Below, one piece after another: positions 33,017 to 41,904 of a stretch of DNA of 53,423 nucleotides (positions are counted from its first letter, which is position 1; every line of letters starts with the position of its first letter). The notes beneath the pieces were generated by a model that was not told where the DNA came from, did no database searches, and saw only the letters and a list, made by a program, of their open reading frames with translations. The position numbers and the translations under genes were made by a program. The DNA is from PALSA-1006 sp964571195 (GTDB lineage Bacteria; Pseudomonadota; Gammaproteobacteria; Burkholderiales; Gallionellaceae): the NCBI GenBank assembly GCA_964571195.1, contig CAZNAD010000017.1, positions 1 to 53,423 of the forward strand, in the 5' to 3' direction.

Positions 33017-33838
33017 ATGCCCAACCTGCGTGACAAAACCCTCTTCATCACCGGCGCTTCGCGCGGCATCGGGCGCGAGATCGCTTTGCGCTGCGCGCGC
33101 GACGGGGCCAGGGTGATCATCACCGGCAAAACGGCACAGCCGCATGCCAAGCTGCCCGGAACCATACACAGCGTGGCGGAAGAGGTACGTCAGGCAGGTG
33201 GTCAAGCGTTGGCACTACAGCTCGATGTGCGCGACGAACGCGCCCTCGCCGCAGCGGTGGAACAGGCTGCCGCGCATTTCGGCGGCATCGACGTGCTGGT
33301 CAACAACGCCAGTGCCATCAACCTTACCCCCACCCTGCAAACACCGGTCAGGCGTCTCGATCTGATGTGGCAGGTGAACATGCGCGCGACCTTTCTGGCC
33401 GCACAAGCCTGCATCCCGCATCTGCTGCGGGCGCGTAACCCGCACATCCTGACCCTGTCGCCGCCGTTGAACCTCGACCCGAAGTGGCTTGCCCCGCACG
33501 CCGCCTACAGCATCTCCAAATACGGCATGAGCCTGTGTATGCTGGGCATGGCGCGGGAGTTCGCCGAACAGGGCATCGCCTGTAACTGCTTGTGGCCGCG
33601 CACCACCATCGCCACCGCAGCGATAGAGCACAATTTCCCGGCGGACATCCTGCGCGCGTCGCGTCATCCGGCCATCGTTGCCGACGCGGCATATGCCATC
33701 CTGTCGCGCGACAGTCGCACCTGTAGCGGCAATTGCTTCATCGACGAGGAAGTGTTGCGCGCGGAAGGAGTGACGGATATGGCACCTTATGCGGTGACAC
33801 CTGGCGCGACTTTGTATGAAGACCTGTTCTTGTCATAA
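33017..33838 (+). CDS. Short-chain dehydrogenase, HSDL2-like
   Basis: The 273-residue protein is a classical SDR with TGASRGIG near the N-terminus, NNASAINLTPT, and the catalytic Tyr-Lys in AAYSISKYGMSLC. The insert after RVIITGKTAQPHAKLPGTI is characteristic of the hydroxysteroid dehydrogenase-like 2 group, which is often found beside fatty-acid oxidation genes. The conserved catalytic Ser position reads LTLSPPLNLDPKW, also as in that group. Substrate is unknown; a role in lipid catabolism is inferred from its place between fadE and fadD. Confidence 0.88.
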   Translation: MPNLRDKTLFITGASRGIGREIALRCARDGARVIITGKTAQPHAKLPGTIHSVAEEVRQAGGQALALQLDVRDERALAAAVEQAAAHFGGIDVLVNNASAINLTPTLQTPVRRLDLMWQVNMRATFLAAQACIPHLLRARNPHILTLSPPLNLDPKWLAPHAAYSISKYGMSLCMLGMAREFAEQGIACNCLWPRTTIATAAIEHNFPADILRASRHPAIVADAAYAILSRDSRTCSGNCFIDEEVLRAEGVTDMAPYAVTPGATLYEDLFLS

Positions 33839-33859
33839 AACGAGCACGTGAGGACAACA

Positions 33860-35665
33860 ATGACTGAACATACACGACTTGCGATCACCCCCGAACAGGC
33901 CGTCACCTTGCACGGACTGTTGCGCGAACGTATACAGCGGACACCGGAGACGGTCGCTTACCGTTATTTCGATACACGACACGAGGCTTGGCGGTCGATC
34001 ATCTGGCGCGAAGTGGGCGGGCAGGTCGCGCGCTGGCAAGCGGCGCTGGAAGGCGAGCAGCTACAGGCGGGTGATCGTGTTGCGGTGATGTTGCGCAACT
34101 GCCCGCAGTGGATCTATTTTGACCAGGCCGCGCTTTCGCTGGGGCTGGTGGTGGTGCCGCTGTATACCGTGGATCGGGCCGAGAACATCGCCTACATCGT
34201 CAACGACGCGAAAGTGAAAGTGCTGCTGTTCGAGACACAGGAACAATGGCAGGAACTGAGCGCGGTGCGCGAGCAGATGACCTCGGTGCGGCGTTTTGTC
34301 AGCATCGATAACATCGGCAAGCATGCGGAGGCGCGTTTGCAACATGTTGATGCCTGGCTGCCCGCCGTGGCGCAATTGCAGCCGGATAGCGTTGCCGATG
34401 CGCAACGGCTCGCCACCATCGTGTACACCTCCGGTACCACGGGCAAACCCAAAGGCGTGATGCTGAGCCACGCCAACATCCTGTCCAATGCCCATGCCTG
34501 TCTGGACACCTTTACGGTGAAACACGACGATCTGTTCCTGTCTTTCCTGCCGCTGTCGCATGCCTTCGAGCGCACGCTGGGTTATTACCTGACCATCATG
34601 ACCGGTGCGACGGTGGCGTTCGCGCGCTCCATCCCCCTGTTGAGCGAAGACCTGCAAACCATCAGGCCGACCCTGCTCATCTCCGTGCCGCGCATCTACG
34701 AACGTATTTATGCCGCCATCAACGCCAAACTGGACGAGGGGTCGCCGTTGCGCAAGAAACTGTTCCATCTGGCCGTCGAAGTGGGCTGGGCGCGTTTTCT
34801 GCACCAGCAAGGACGCGGCGAATGGCGTCCGACTTTCCTGCTGTGGCCGCTGCTGGACCGGCTGGTGGCGCGCAAACTGCTGGCCCGGCTGGGCGGACGC
34901 CTGCGCACGGCGGTCAGTGGCGGAGCCGCCCTGTCTGCCGATGTGTCGCGGGTGTTCGTCGGACTGGGCTTGCCCGTGGTGCAGGGCTACGGCTTGACCG
35001 AGACCAGCCCGGTCATCAGCGGCAACCATCCCGAGAACAATTTCCCCGAGTCGGTGGGTCAGCCGATACGCGGGGTGCAGGTGCGCCTGGGCGAACATGA
35101 TGCGCTGCTGGTGAAAGGCCCGAACGTGATGATGGGCTACTGGAACAACGAGCAGGCCACGCGGGAGATGATCGATGCCGAGGGCTGGTTGAACACCGGC
35201 GATATCGCCCGCATCAGCGCCTCCGGTCACATCACCATCACTGGCCGGGTAAAAGAGATCATCGTGATGTCCAACGGCGAGAAACTTCCCCCGGCGGATA
35301 TCGAGTTCGCCATCACGCGCGACCATCTGTTCGAGCAGGTGCTGGTGCTGGGCGAGGCACGTTCGTATATGGTGGCGGTGGCGGTGCTTAATGCCGAGTT
35401 GTGGCCGCAGTTCGCGCAGACGGTCGGGGTGCGTCCCGACATGCCGGAATCGCTGCGCGACACGCGCGTCGAGCAACAAGCCTTGCAGCGCATCGCGGCA
35501 CAATTGCGCGAGTTCCCCGGTTATGCGCGTATCCATCGCGTGTTGTTGCTGAACGAGCCGTGGACCATAGAGAACGGCATCATGACGCCCACTTTGAAAA
35601 TGAAACGTAACCGTGTCGTGACAAAATACGCGGCAGAGATCGAACAACTTTATGAAGGACATTGA
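33860..35665 (+). CDS. fadD: Long-chain fatty acid-CoA ligase (AMP-forming)
   Basis: The enzyme activates fatty acids to acyl-CoA for beta-oxidation. The 601-residue protein has the AMP-binding P-loop IVYTSGTTGKPKGVMLSH, GYGLTETSPVISGN, LNTGDIARISASGHITITGRVKEIIVMSNGEKL and a C-terminal catalytic lysine region (TPTLKMKRNRV). It resembles the FadD15/FAA1-like long group rather than E. coli FadD. The ATG at 33860 with GAGGA upstream is preferred over an upstream GTG at 33848. It begins 21 bp after the SDR gene and is followed by yciA after 3 bp. Confidence 0.92.
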   Translation: MTEHTRLAITPEQAVTLHGLLRERIQRTPETVAYRYFDTRHEAWRSIIWREVGGQVARWQAALEGEQLQAGDRVAVMLRNCPQWIYFDQAALSLGLVVVPLYTVDRAENIAYIVNDAKVKVLLFETQEQWQELSAVREQMTSVRRFVSIDNIGKHAEARLQHVDAWLPAVAQLQPDSVADAQRLATIVYTSGTTGKPKGVMLSHANILSNAHACLDTFTVKHDDLFLSFLPLSHAFERTLGYYLTIMTGATVAFARSIPLLSEDLQTIRPTLLISVPRIYERIYAAINAKLDEGSPLRKKLFHLAVEVGWARFLHQQGRGEWRPTFLLWPLLDRLVARKLLARLGGRLRTAVSGGAALSADVSRVFVGLGLPVVQGYGLTETSPVISGNHPENNFPESVGQPIRGVQVRLGEHDALLVKGPNVMMGYWNNEQATREMIDAEGWLNTGDIARISASGHITITGRVKEIIVMSNGEKLPPADIEFAITRDHLFEQVLVLGEARSYMVAVAVLNAELWPQFAQTVGVRPDMPESLRDTRVEQQALQRIAAQLREFPGYARIHRVLLLNEPWTIENGIMTPTLKMKRNRVVTKYAAEIEQLYEGH

Positions 35666-35668
35666 GAT

Positions 35669-36067
35669 ATGAGCGAACAGGAAACGACCCTGCCCAGCCG
35701 ACACGCCACCCTGCGCGTGGTGGCGATGCCGACGGACTGCAACATCACCGGCGATGTGTTCGGCGGCTGGGTGATGGCGCAGGTGGACATCGCGGGCAGC
35801 ATCCCCGCCATCAGTCGCGCGCGCGGCAGAGTGGCGACCGTGGCGGTGAATTCGTTCATCTTCAAACAGCCGCTGTTCATGGGTGACGTGGTGAGTTTTT
35901 ACGCCGACATCACCAAGGTCGGACGTACTTCGATGACGGTGAATGTCGAGGTGTACGCGCAGCGCGACCCGGTCAAACAGACCTGTGTCAAAGTGACCGA
36001 AGCGACTCTCACCTATGTCGCCGTGGGCGAAGATCGTAAACCCAGAGTGCTGCCTCCGGCAGACTGA
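35669..36067 (+). CDS. yciA: Acyl-CoA thioesterase, YciA type
   Basis: YciA is a hot-dog-fold hydrolase that cleaves acyl-CoA to free acid and CoA, preventing CoA trapping. The 132-residue protein has the family signature MPTDCNITGDVFGGWVMAQVD, with the catalytic Asp region, then VAVNSFIFKQPLFMGDVVSFYA and VEVYAQRD. It lies 3 bp after fadD and 64 bp before the dehydrogenase/hydratase fusion. The pairing of ligase and thioesterase in one operon probably balances the acyl-CoA pool. Confidence 0.94.
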   Translation: MSEQETTLPSRHATLRVVAMPTDCNITGDVFGGWVMAQVDIAGSIPAISRARGRVATVAVNSFIFKQPLFMGDVVSFYADITKVGRTSMTVNVEVYAQRDPVKQTCVKVTEATLTYVAVGEDRKPRVLPPAD

Positions 36068-36131
36068 GCCGGTGTGTGATGGCAACTGTTGTGGCAGGCC
36101 CCGCCTCGGGTAGGCAGAACTGGAGAGATAG

Positions 36132-38726
36132 ATGAGCGCAAATTTTCATATCCGCAAAGTCGCCGTACTCGGTGCCGGGGTGATGGGGGCGCAGATCGCC
36201 GGACATCTGGTCAACGCCAATGTCGAGACGCTGCTGTTCGAGTTGCCCGCCAAAGACGGCGATCCCAACGGCAATGTGAACAAGGCGCTGGAGAATATGA
36301 AGAAGCTGGAACCGGCACCCGTCTCCAGCCCGACCAGAATCACTCTTATCCAGCCTGCCAATTACGAACAGCATCTGGATAAGTTGCGCGAGTGCGACCT
36401 GGTGATCGAAGCCATCGCCGAACGCATGGACTGGAAGTCCGATCTGTATCGCAAGGTCGCGCCGCATCTGGGGGCACACACCATTTTCGCCAGTAACACT
36501 TCCGGCCTGTCCATCAACACCCTCGCCGGAGCGTTCCCCGAGAATCTGCGCCACCGCTTTTGCGGTATCCATTTCTTTAATCCGCCGCGTTACATGCACT
36601 TGGTCGAACTGATCGCCTGCACCGGCACCGATACGATGTTGCTCGACCAACTGGAGACCTTCCTCGTCTCCACGCTGGGCAAAGGTGTGGTGCGCGCCAA
36701 AGACACACCCAACTTCATCGCCAACCGTATCGGCGTGTTCTCCATGTTGGCCACCAAACACCATGCCGCCGCATTCAACCTCGGCTTCGACACGGTGGAC
36801 GCACTCACCGGGCGTTACCTTGGACGCCCCAAGAGCGCCACCTTCCGCACGCTGGATGTGGTCGGTCTGGATGTGTTCGCCCATGTGGTCAACACCATGC
36901 GCGAGAACCTCACCGAAGACCCGTGGCATCGCCATTTCGAATTGCCGAGCTGGTTCGGTTATCTGGTCGATCAGGGATCGCTGGGGCAGAAGAGCAAGAA
37001 AGGCATCTACCAGAAGGTCGGCAAAGAGATACACGTGCTGGACCTGCACACCAATGCGTATCGCCTGTCCGACAGCGAGATCGACGCCGAGGTGAAAGAG
37101 ATCTTGCGCGAGCGCAACTGGGCGATGAAACTGGCCGGGCTGCGCCGCAATCCGCATCCACAGGCACAGTTCCTGTGGGCCACCTTCCGCGACGTGTTCC
37201 ATTATTGCGCGCTGCAACTGGAGCACATCGCCGACAACGCGCGCGACCTTGACCTTGCCGTGCGCTGGGGCTTCGGCTGGGACAGCGGCCCGTTCGAGAT
37301 ATGGCAAGCCGCAGGCTGGCAACAAGTCGCAGAGTGGATCATTGCCGACATCGCCGCAGGCAAAGCGATGGCAAGTGCGCCATTGCCGGAATGGGCCACC
37401 GACTCGGCGCACACAGGAGTGCACACCGCACAAGGTTCTTATTCACCCTCTCCCCTAACCCCTCTCCCGCAAGCGGGCGAGGGGAAATTAAGCTCCCCTC
37501 TCCCTCAGGGAGAGGGGCTGGGGGTGAGGGGACCCTCTTTGAGCAACGCAGGACACTACCAACCCCGCTCTACACTGCCGGTGTATCAACGCCAACTCTA
37601 CCCCGATGCCCTCATCGGCGAAGAACATCACTACGGCGAGACCGTATTCGAGACCCCCGAAGTGCGCCTGTGGCACAGCGGTGACAACATCGCCATCCTC
37701 AGCTTCAAGACTAAGATGCACACCGTCAGCAACGAAGTGCTGGACGGTATCCTGCGCGCGGTGGATGAAGCCGAAGCGCATTTCAGCGCACTTGTGCTGT
37801 GGCAGAGCGAACCACCGTTCTCCGCCGGGGCAAACCTGCTGCAACTGATGCAGGGCGTGCAGGAACCGGCAGCGGACACGGGTCTGTTCGGAAAACTCAA
37901 AGGCGCGGTGAACCGCGTCAAATACACCGTTGCTGGACATGGCGGGATCGGCGATGTAGTTAATGCTGCTATCGGCAACGTGCCACATGTCGAAGCCGTG
38001 GTCGCCAAGTTCCAACAAGTCTCTATGCGTCTCAAATACGCGCAAGTGCCCACCATCGCCGCAGTGGATGGTCTGGCATTGGGCGGTGGTTGTGAATTCT
38101 CCATCCACTGCACCCGCATTGTCGCCACGCTGGAGAGTTACATCGGTCTGGTCGAAGTCGGCGTCGGCCTGCTGCCCGCCGGAGGCGGTTGCAAAGAGAT
38201 GGCGCAACGCGCGGCACAAGAGGCGCAACGTTTTGCCAACGACAACCATGTGGACGTGTTTCCCTTTGTGCGCCGCTACTTTCAGAACATCGCCATGGGC
38301 GAAGTCGCCAAAAGCGCCGAGCTGGCGAGAGAGATGGGCTACCTCAGGCAATCCGACCGCATCGTGCTGAACAAGTTTGAGCTGTTGCACATCGCCAAAG
38401 AAGAAGCCAAAGCCCTCAACGCCACCGCCTACCGTCCGCCGCTGCACCCGCACCAGATCGCCGTCGCCGGACGCACCGGCATCGCCACCCTCAAAGCCGC
38501 CATGCTCAACATGCGCGAAGGCGGCTTCATCTCCGAACACGACTACAACATCGGCTGCCGTGTCGCCGAAACGTTATGCGGCGGGGATGTGGAGGCAGGG
38601 TGTTTGGTGGATGAGGAGTGGCTGCTCGATCTGGAGCGGAAGCACTTTATGGAGTTGCTGGCGACCGAAAAGACGCAGGCAAGGATCGAGCATATGTTGA
38701 AGAACGGGAAGCCGCTGAGGAATTAA
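36132..38726 (+). CDS. 3-hydroxyacyl-CoA dehydrogenase / enoyl-CoA hydratase fusion
   Basis: The protein carries the two middle steps of beta-oxidation, with the dehydrogenase at the N-terminus and the hydratase after it, the reverse of FadB/FadJ. Residues about 5-300 contain the Rossmann VAVLGAGVMGAQIAGHL, ASNTSGLSI and FCGIHFFNPPRYMHLVE. A second dehydrogenase C-terminal domain (FRDVFHYCALQLEHIADNARD) lies near 350-410. The crotonase part, about 500-760, has FSAGANLLQLM, GLALGGGCEFSIHCTR and LVEVGVGLLPAGGG with both catalytic glutamates. Between them, residues about 437-470 are translated from two GC-rich palindromic repeats (QAGEGK, PLPQGEGLGVRGP), making it longer than usual at 864 residues. 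The frame stays open throughout. Confidence 0.93.
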   Translation: MSANFHIRKVAVLGAGVMGAQIAGHLVNANVETLLFELPAKDGDPNGNVNKALENMKKLEPAPVSSPTRITLIQPANYEQHLDKLRECDLVIEAIAERMDWKSDLYRKVAPHLGAHTIFASNTSGLSINTLAGAFPENLRHRFCGIHFFNPPRYMHLVELIACTGTDTMLLDQLETFLVSTLGKGVVRAKDTPNFIANRIGVFSMLATKHHAAAFNLGFDTVDALTGRYLGRPKSATFRTLDVVGLDVFAHVVNTMRENLTEDPWHRHFELPSWFGYLVDQGSLGQKSKKGIYQKVGKEIHVLDLHTNAYRLSDSEIDAEVKEILRERNWAMKLAGLRRNPHPQAQFLWATFRDVFHYCALQLEHIADNARDLDLAVRWGFGWDSGPFEIWQAAGWQQVAEWIIADIAAGKAMASAPLPEWATDSAHTGVHTAQGSYSPSPLTPLPQAGEGKLSSPLPQGEGLGVRGPSLSNAGHYQPRSTLPVYQRQLYPDALIGEEHHYGETVFETPEVRLWHSGDNIAILSFKTKMHTVSNEVLDGILRAVDEAEAHFSALVLWQSEPPFSAGANLLQLMQGVQEPAADTGLFGKLKGAVNRVKYTVAGHGGIGDVVNAAIGNVPHVEAVVAKFQQVSMRLKYAQVPTIAAVDGLALGGGCEFSIHCTRIVATLESYIGLVEVGVGLLPAGGGCKEMAQRAAQEAQRFANDNHVDVFPFVRRYFQNIAMGEVAKSAELAREMGYLRQSDRIVLNKFELLHIAKEEAKALNATAYRPPLHPHQIAVAGRTGIATLKAAMLNMREGGFISEHDYNIGCRVAETLCGGDVEAGCLVDEEWLLDLERKHFMELLATEKTQARIEHMLKNGKPLRN
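37448..37532. repeat. Palindromic repeats inserted in frame (REP-like copy B)
   Basis: Two palindromes lie side by side: 37461-37482, identical over 22 bases to the reverse complement of 11454-11475, and CCCCTCTCCC-TCA-GGGAGAGGGG at 37495-37517. They are followed by GGGGTGAGGGG. Translation gives the low-complexity linker between two enzyme domains. Confidence 0.85.
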
Positions 38727-38742
38727 AGGAGTAGTTTAGAAA

Positions 38743-39540
38743 ATGAACAAAGAAAAACATTTTCATAGCACAAAGTTTTCATTCGAAGCCATTCAGGAAG
38801 CTTGGGCAATAATAGATAAATATTTGGTTCCTGCGGAAAGAAATTGCATCAGTTTGTCTTTGACTGTGACGTTTGATAATGAAAAGTGGAGCCATGACTC
38901 TGAGTCGGAGTTTTTCTCTGATTATCAGAAGGAAAATGAGAGTGCGAGCTATACGAAAGGCGCACAGTATGGAAAGTACAAGATTTATCTTTGGTTTAAT
39001 GGAAAGTGTACAGACATTTCTATTGCAGCACCTGACCGTTCAATTGTTGAAGAGGTGCATCAAGTATTCACAAATTGGGCACCGAAATGTCAGTTGCCCG
39101 ATCAAAAGGGAAATGAAGAAGAAAAGGTTGTATTTATCGGGCATGGTGGAAATTTACAGTGGCGAGATTTAAAGGATCATCTTCAAGATAAACATAGCTA
39201 CAAGATTGAGGCATATGAGGTTGGTGCTAGGGCGGGACATACGATTCGAGATATTCTTGACGAGATGCTCGCAAAAAGTTCCTTCGCGATTCTTGTGATG
39301 ACGGGCGAAGATAAAGATGCGGATGGAAACCTTCATGCGAGAGAAAATGTAATCCATGAATTGGGTTTATTTCAAGGGAAGCTGGGTTTCGCGCGCGCCA
39401 TCATCTTGTTGGAAGAAAATACTACTGAGTTTTCTAATATTCATGGCATTCACCAAATTAGGTATGCCAAGAACAACATAAAAGAGACGTATGGGGAGGT
39501 TTTAGCTACGCTTAAGAGAGAGTTTGATGCGAAGAGGTGA
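38743..39540 (+). CDS. TIR-like nucleotide-binding protein with unknown N-terminal domain
   Basis: The 265-residue protein ends in a TIR-like domain (about 127-250) of the predicted nucleotide-binding type (PF10137/CapTIR-like). Landmarks are EKVVFIGHGG, the strand FAILVMTGEDKDADG, and HARENVIHELGLFQGKLGFARAIIL, in which E206 is the presumed catalytic glutamate of an NAD-cleaving site. Residues 1 to about 120 form a separate region predicted to be partly beta (ISLSLTVTFDNEKW, GKYKIYLWFNGKCTDISI) that I cannot place. Such TIR proteins act in phage defence, often killing the infected cell by NAD depletion. Composition is strikingly AT-rich beside its neighbours, a sign of recent transfer. AAGGAG lies 11 bases before the ATG, 16 bp after the fusion gene. 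Confidence 0.82.
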   Translation: MNKEKHFHSTKFSFEAIQEAWAIIDKYLVPAERNCISLSLTVTFDNEKWSHDSESEFFSDYQKENESASYTKGAQYGKYKIYLWFNGKCTDISIAAPDRSIVEEVHQVFTNWAPKCQLPDQKGNEEEKVVFIGHGGNLQWRDLKDHLQDKHSYKIEAYEVGARAGHTIRDILDEMLAKSSFAILVMTGEDKDADGNLHARENVIHELGLFQGKLGFARAIILLEENTTEFSNIHGIHQIRYAKNNIKETYGEVLATLKREFDAKR

Positions 39541-39615
39541 AAGCGAAATTGGCAGCAAACAAATTGGCGTGATATGGGGTCAGCATCACAATAGTTTTGA
39601 TATTTGCATAACAAC

Positions 39616-40653
39616 ATGACGACACCGCTTAACTCACAATCCGATTTCAACGAGATCACACACCTGATCCACGCTGCGCGGCAGCGTGCGGTGCTGGCGG
39701 TGAATACAACGCTGATCGAATTGTATTGGCAGGTGGGACAGTTCATCAGCCGCAAGATTGCTCAGGCGGAATGGGGCGACGGGGTGGTGGCGCAACTGGC
39801 CGAGCATCTGGCGCAGACTCAGCCGGGGTTGCGCGGTTTTACCTCGCGCAATTTGTTTCGGATGCGGCAATTTTATGAGGCTTATCGCGATGAAAAATTA
39901 GTGACAGCACTGCTGACACAATTGCCGTGGACGCATAATCTCATCATCCTGAATCAGGGTAAGTCACTGGAAGAGCGGGAGTTTTACCTGCGTGTGGCTA
40001 TCCGTGAGAAATGGAGCAGCCGCGAACTGGAACGCCAACTCAAAGCAGCCTTATTCGAGCGCACAGTTCTCAGCCCTGCAAAAGTGTCACCACTGCTGTC
40101 ACAAATTCATTCCGAGGCCATGAGCGTCTTTAAAGACAGCTACATGGTCGAATTCCTCGATCTGCCGCAAGGCCATGCCGAATCGGATTTGCATCAAGGT
40201 TTGTTGCAGCGGCTCAAGGATTTTCTAATTGAGCTGGGGCGCGATTTTTGTTTTGTGGGCAGCGAGTATCCGCTGCAAGTGGGCGGGCGCGACTTTGCGC
40301 TTGATCTGCTGTTCTTCCATCGCGGCTTGAATTGTCTGGTCGCTATCGAACTGAAGGTGGGGCGGTTTGAGCCGGAGTATCTGGGTAAGTTGGGCTTTTA
40401 CCTCGAAGCGCTCGACCGTGATGTGAAGAAGCAGCACGAACAGCCCGCCATTGGTGTGCTGCTGTGCGCGAGCAAGGATGATGAGGTGGTGGAATACGCC
40501 TTGAGTCGCAGTCTTTCTCCGGCGTTGATCGCGGAGTATCAAACGCAGTTGCCGGATAAGGCGCTGCTGCAAGCCAAGCTGCATGAGTTTTATTTGCAGA
40601 ATGCGCCGGATGAAGATTCAGATAACGAAAGAAATATGAGGAGCGCGCCATGA
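39616..40653 (+). CDS. DUF1016 / YhcG-type PD-(D/E)XK nuclease
   Basis: The 345-residue protein has the DUF1016 N-terminal domain at about 15-150 (TTLIELYWQVGQFISRKI, GFTSRNLFRMRQFYEAY, LPWTHNLIIL). A PD-(D/E)XK nuclease domain follows at about 175-330, with D230 in DFALDLLFF and E245-L-K247 in CLVAIELKVG. YhcG proteins occur beside restriction and other defence genes and are proposed nucleases; the precise role is unsettled. The ATG at 39616 is chosen over a TTG at 39604; neither has a strong ribosome-binding site. Composition is close to the host's, unlike the TIR-like gene 75 bp before it. Its stop overlaps the thiolase start as ATGA. Confidence 0.85.
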   Translation: MTTPLNSQSDFNEITHLIHAARQRAVLAVNTTLIELYWQVGQFISRKIAQAEWGDGVVAQLAEHLAQTQPGLRGFTSRNLFRMRQFYEAYRDEKLVTALLTQLPWTHNLIILNQGKSLEEREFYLRVAIREKWSSRELERQLKAALFERTVLSPAKVSPLLSQIHSEAMSVFKDSYMVEFLDLPQGHAESDLHQGLLQRLKDFLIELGRDFCFVGSEYPLQVGGRDFALDLLFFHRGLNCLVAIELKVGRFEPEYLGKLGFYLEALDRDVKKQHEQPAIGVLLCASKDDEVVEYALSRSLSPALIAEYQTQLPDKALLQAKLHEFYLQNAPDEDSDNERNMRSAP

Positions 40654-41849
40654 GCAAACAAGTCCAGGAAGCCTACATCGTTGCCGCTACGCGCACTCCG
40701 GTAGGCAAGGCACCGCGCGGCATGTTTCGCAACACGCGCCCCGACGATCTGCTGGCGCATGTGTTGAAGAGTGTGCTGGGGCAGGTACCGTCGCTCGATC
40801 CGGCCAGCATCGGTGATGTGATCGTCGGCTGTGCGATGCCGGAGGCGGAGCAGGGTATGAATGTGGCGCGTATCGCGCTGTTGCTGGCGGGTATTCCGAA
40901 CATGGTGCCGGGCATGACCATCAACCGTTTTTGTTCTTCCGGGGTGCAGGCGGTGGCGCTGGCGGCGGATCGCATCCGGCTTGGCGAGGCGGAGGTGATG
41001 ATCGCGGCGGGTGTGGAGAGCATGAGCATGGTGCCGATGATGGGCAACAAGATCGCGTTCAATCCGGCCATCTTCGAGCGCGACGAGAACTACGGCATCG
41101 CTTACGGCATGGGGCTGACGGCGGAGAAGGTGGCGGAGCGCTGGAAGGTGAGTCGTGAGGCGCAGGATGCCTTCGCGTTGCAGAGCCATCAGCGCGCCAT
41201 TGCGGCGATCAACAACGGCGAGTTCAGCGATGAGATTTCTCCTTTCCATATCAGCGAGCATGTGCCGGATATGGATAGCCGCGAGGTGAATACGAAGACG
41301 CGCGAGGCGGCACGGGACGAGGGGCCGCGTGCGGATACTTCGCTGGAGGCCTTATCCAAACTCAGAACGGTATTTGCACAGCGCGGTTCGGTGACGGCGG
41401 GCAACAGTTCGCAGATGTCGGACGGGGCGGGGGCGGTGTTGCTGTGCTCCGAGTCCGCATTGAAGCGTTATAACCTCACGCCTATCGGCAAATTTCACGG
41501 TTTCAGCGTGGCGGGAGTGCCGCCGGAGATCATGGGCATCGGCCCAAAAGAGGCGATCCCGCGTGTGTTGAAGCAGACGGGGCTGACCTTGAACGATATG
41601 GGCTGGATCGAACTTAACGAGGCGTTTGCGGCGCAGTCGCTGGCGGTGATCAACGATGTTGGTCTCGATCCGGCCATCGTCAATCCCTTGGGGGGCGCGA
41701 TCGCGCTGGGACATCCGCTCGGGGCGACCGGGGCGATACGCACGGCGACGCTGTTGCACGGCCTGCGTCGCCGCAAGCAAAAATACGGTATGGTGACGAT
41801 GTGTATCGGCACGGGCATGGGCGCGGCAGGGGTGTTCGAGGCATTGTGA
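40650..41849 (+). CDS. fadA: Acetyl-CoA acyltransferase (3-ketoacyl-CoA thiolase)
   Basis: The thiolase releases acetyl-CoA in the last step of each beta-oxidation cycle. The 399-residue protein has the nucleophile Cys in NRFCSSGVQAVALAA, the proximal His in GGAIALGHPLGATGA and the second Cys in CIGTGMGAAGVFEAL. Its own ribosome-binding site GAGGAG (about 40636-40641) lies inside the end of the nuclease gene, so this signal probably predates the defence insertion. The natural partner is the dehydrogenase/hydratase fusion about 1.9 kb upstream. Confidence 0.96.
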   Translation: MSKQVQEAYIVAATRTPVGKAPRGMFRNTRPDDLLAHVLKSVLGQVPSLDPASIGDVIVGCAMPEAEQGMNVARIALLLAGIPNMVPGMTINRFCSSGVQAVALAADRIRLGEAEVMIAAGVESMSMVPMMGNKIAFNPAIFERDENYGIAYGMGLTAEKVAERWKVSREAQDAFALQSHQRAIAAINNGEFSDEISPFHISEHVPDMDSREVNTKTREAARDEGPRADTSLEALSKLRTVFAQRGSVTAGNSSQMSDGAGAVLLCSESALKRYNLTPIGKFHGFSVAGVPPEIMGIGPKEAIPRVLKQTGLTLNDMGWIELNEAFAAQSLAVINDVGLDPAIVNPLGGAIALGHPLGATGAIRTATLLHGLRRRKQKYGMVTMCIGTGMGAAGVFEAL

Positions 41850-41904
41850 CGCGCCGCGCCATGTGGCACTTGTGTGATGGATTTTTGAAATGATAGAGGG
41901 TGGC

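Noticed and set aside
34061..36085. 674-residue minus-strand frame over fadD and yciA
   Set aside because: It is His- and Gln-rich shadow sequence opposite two well-supported genes.
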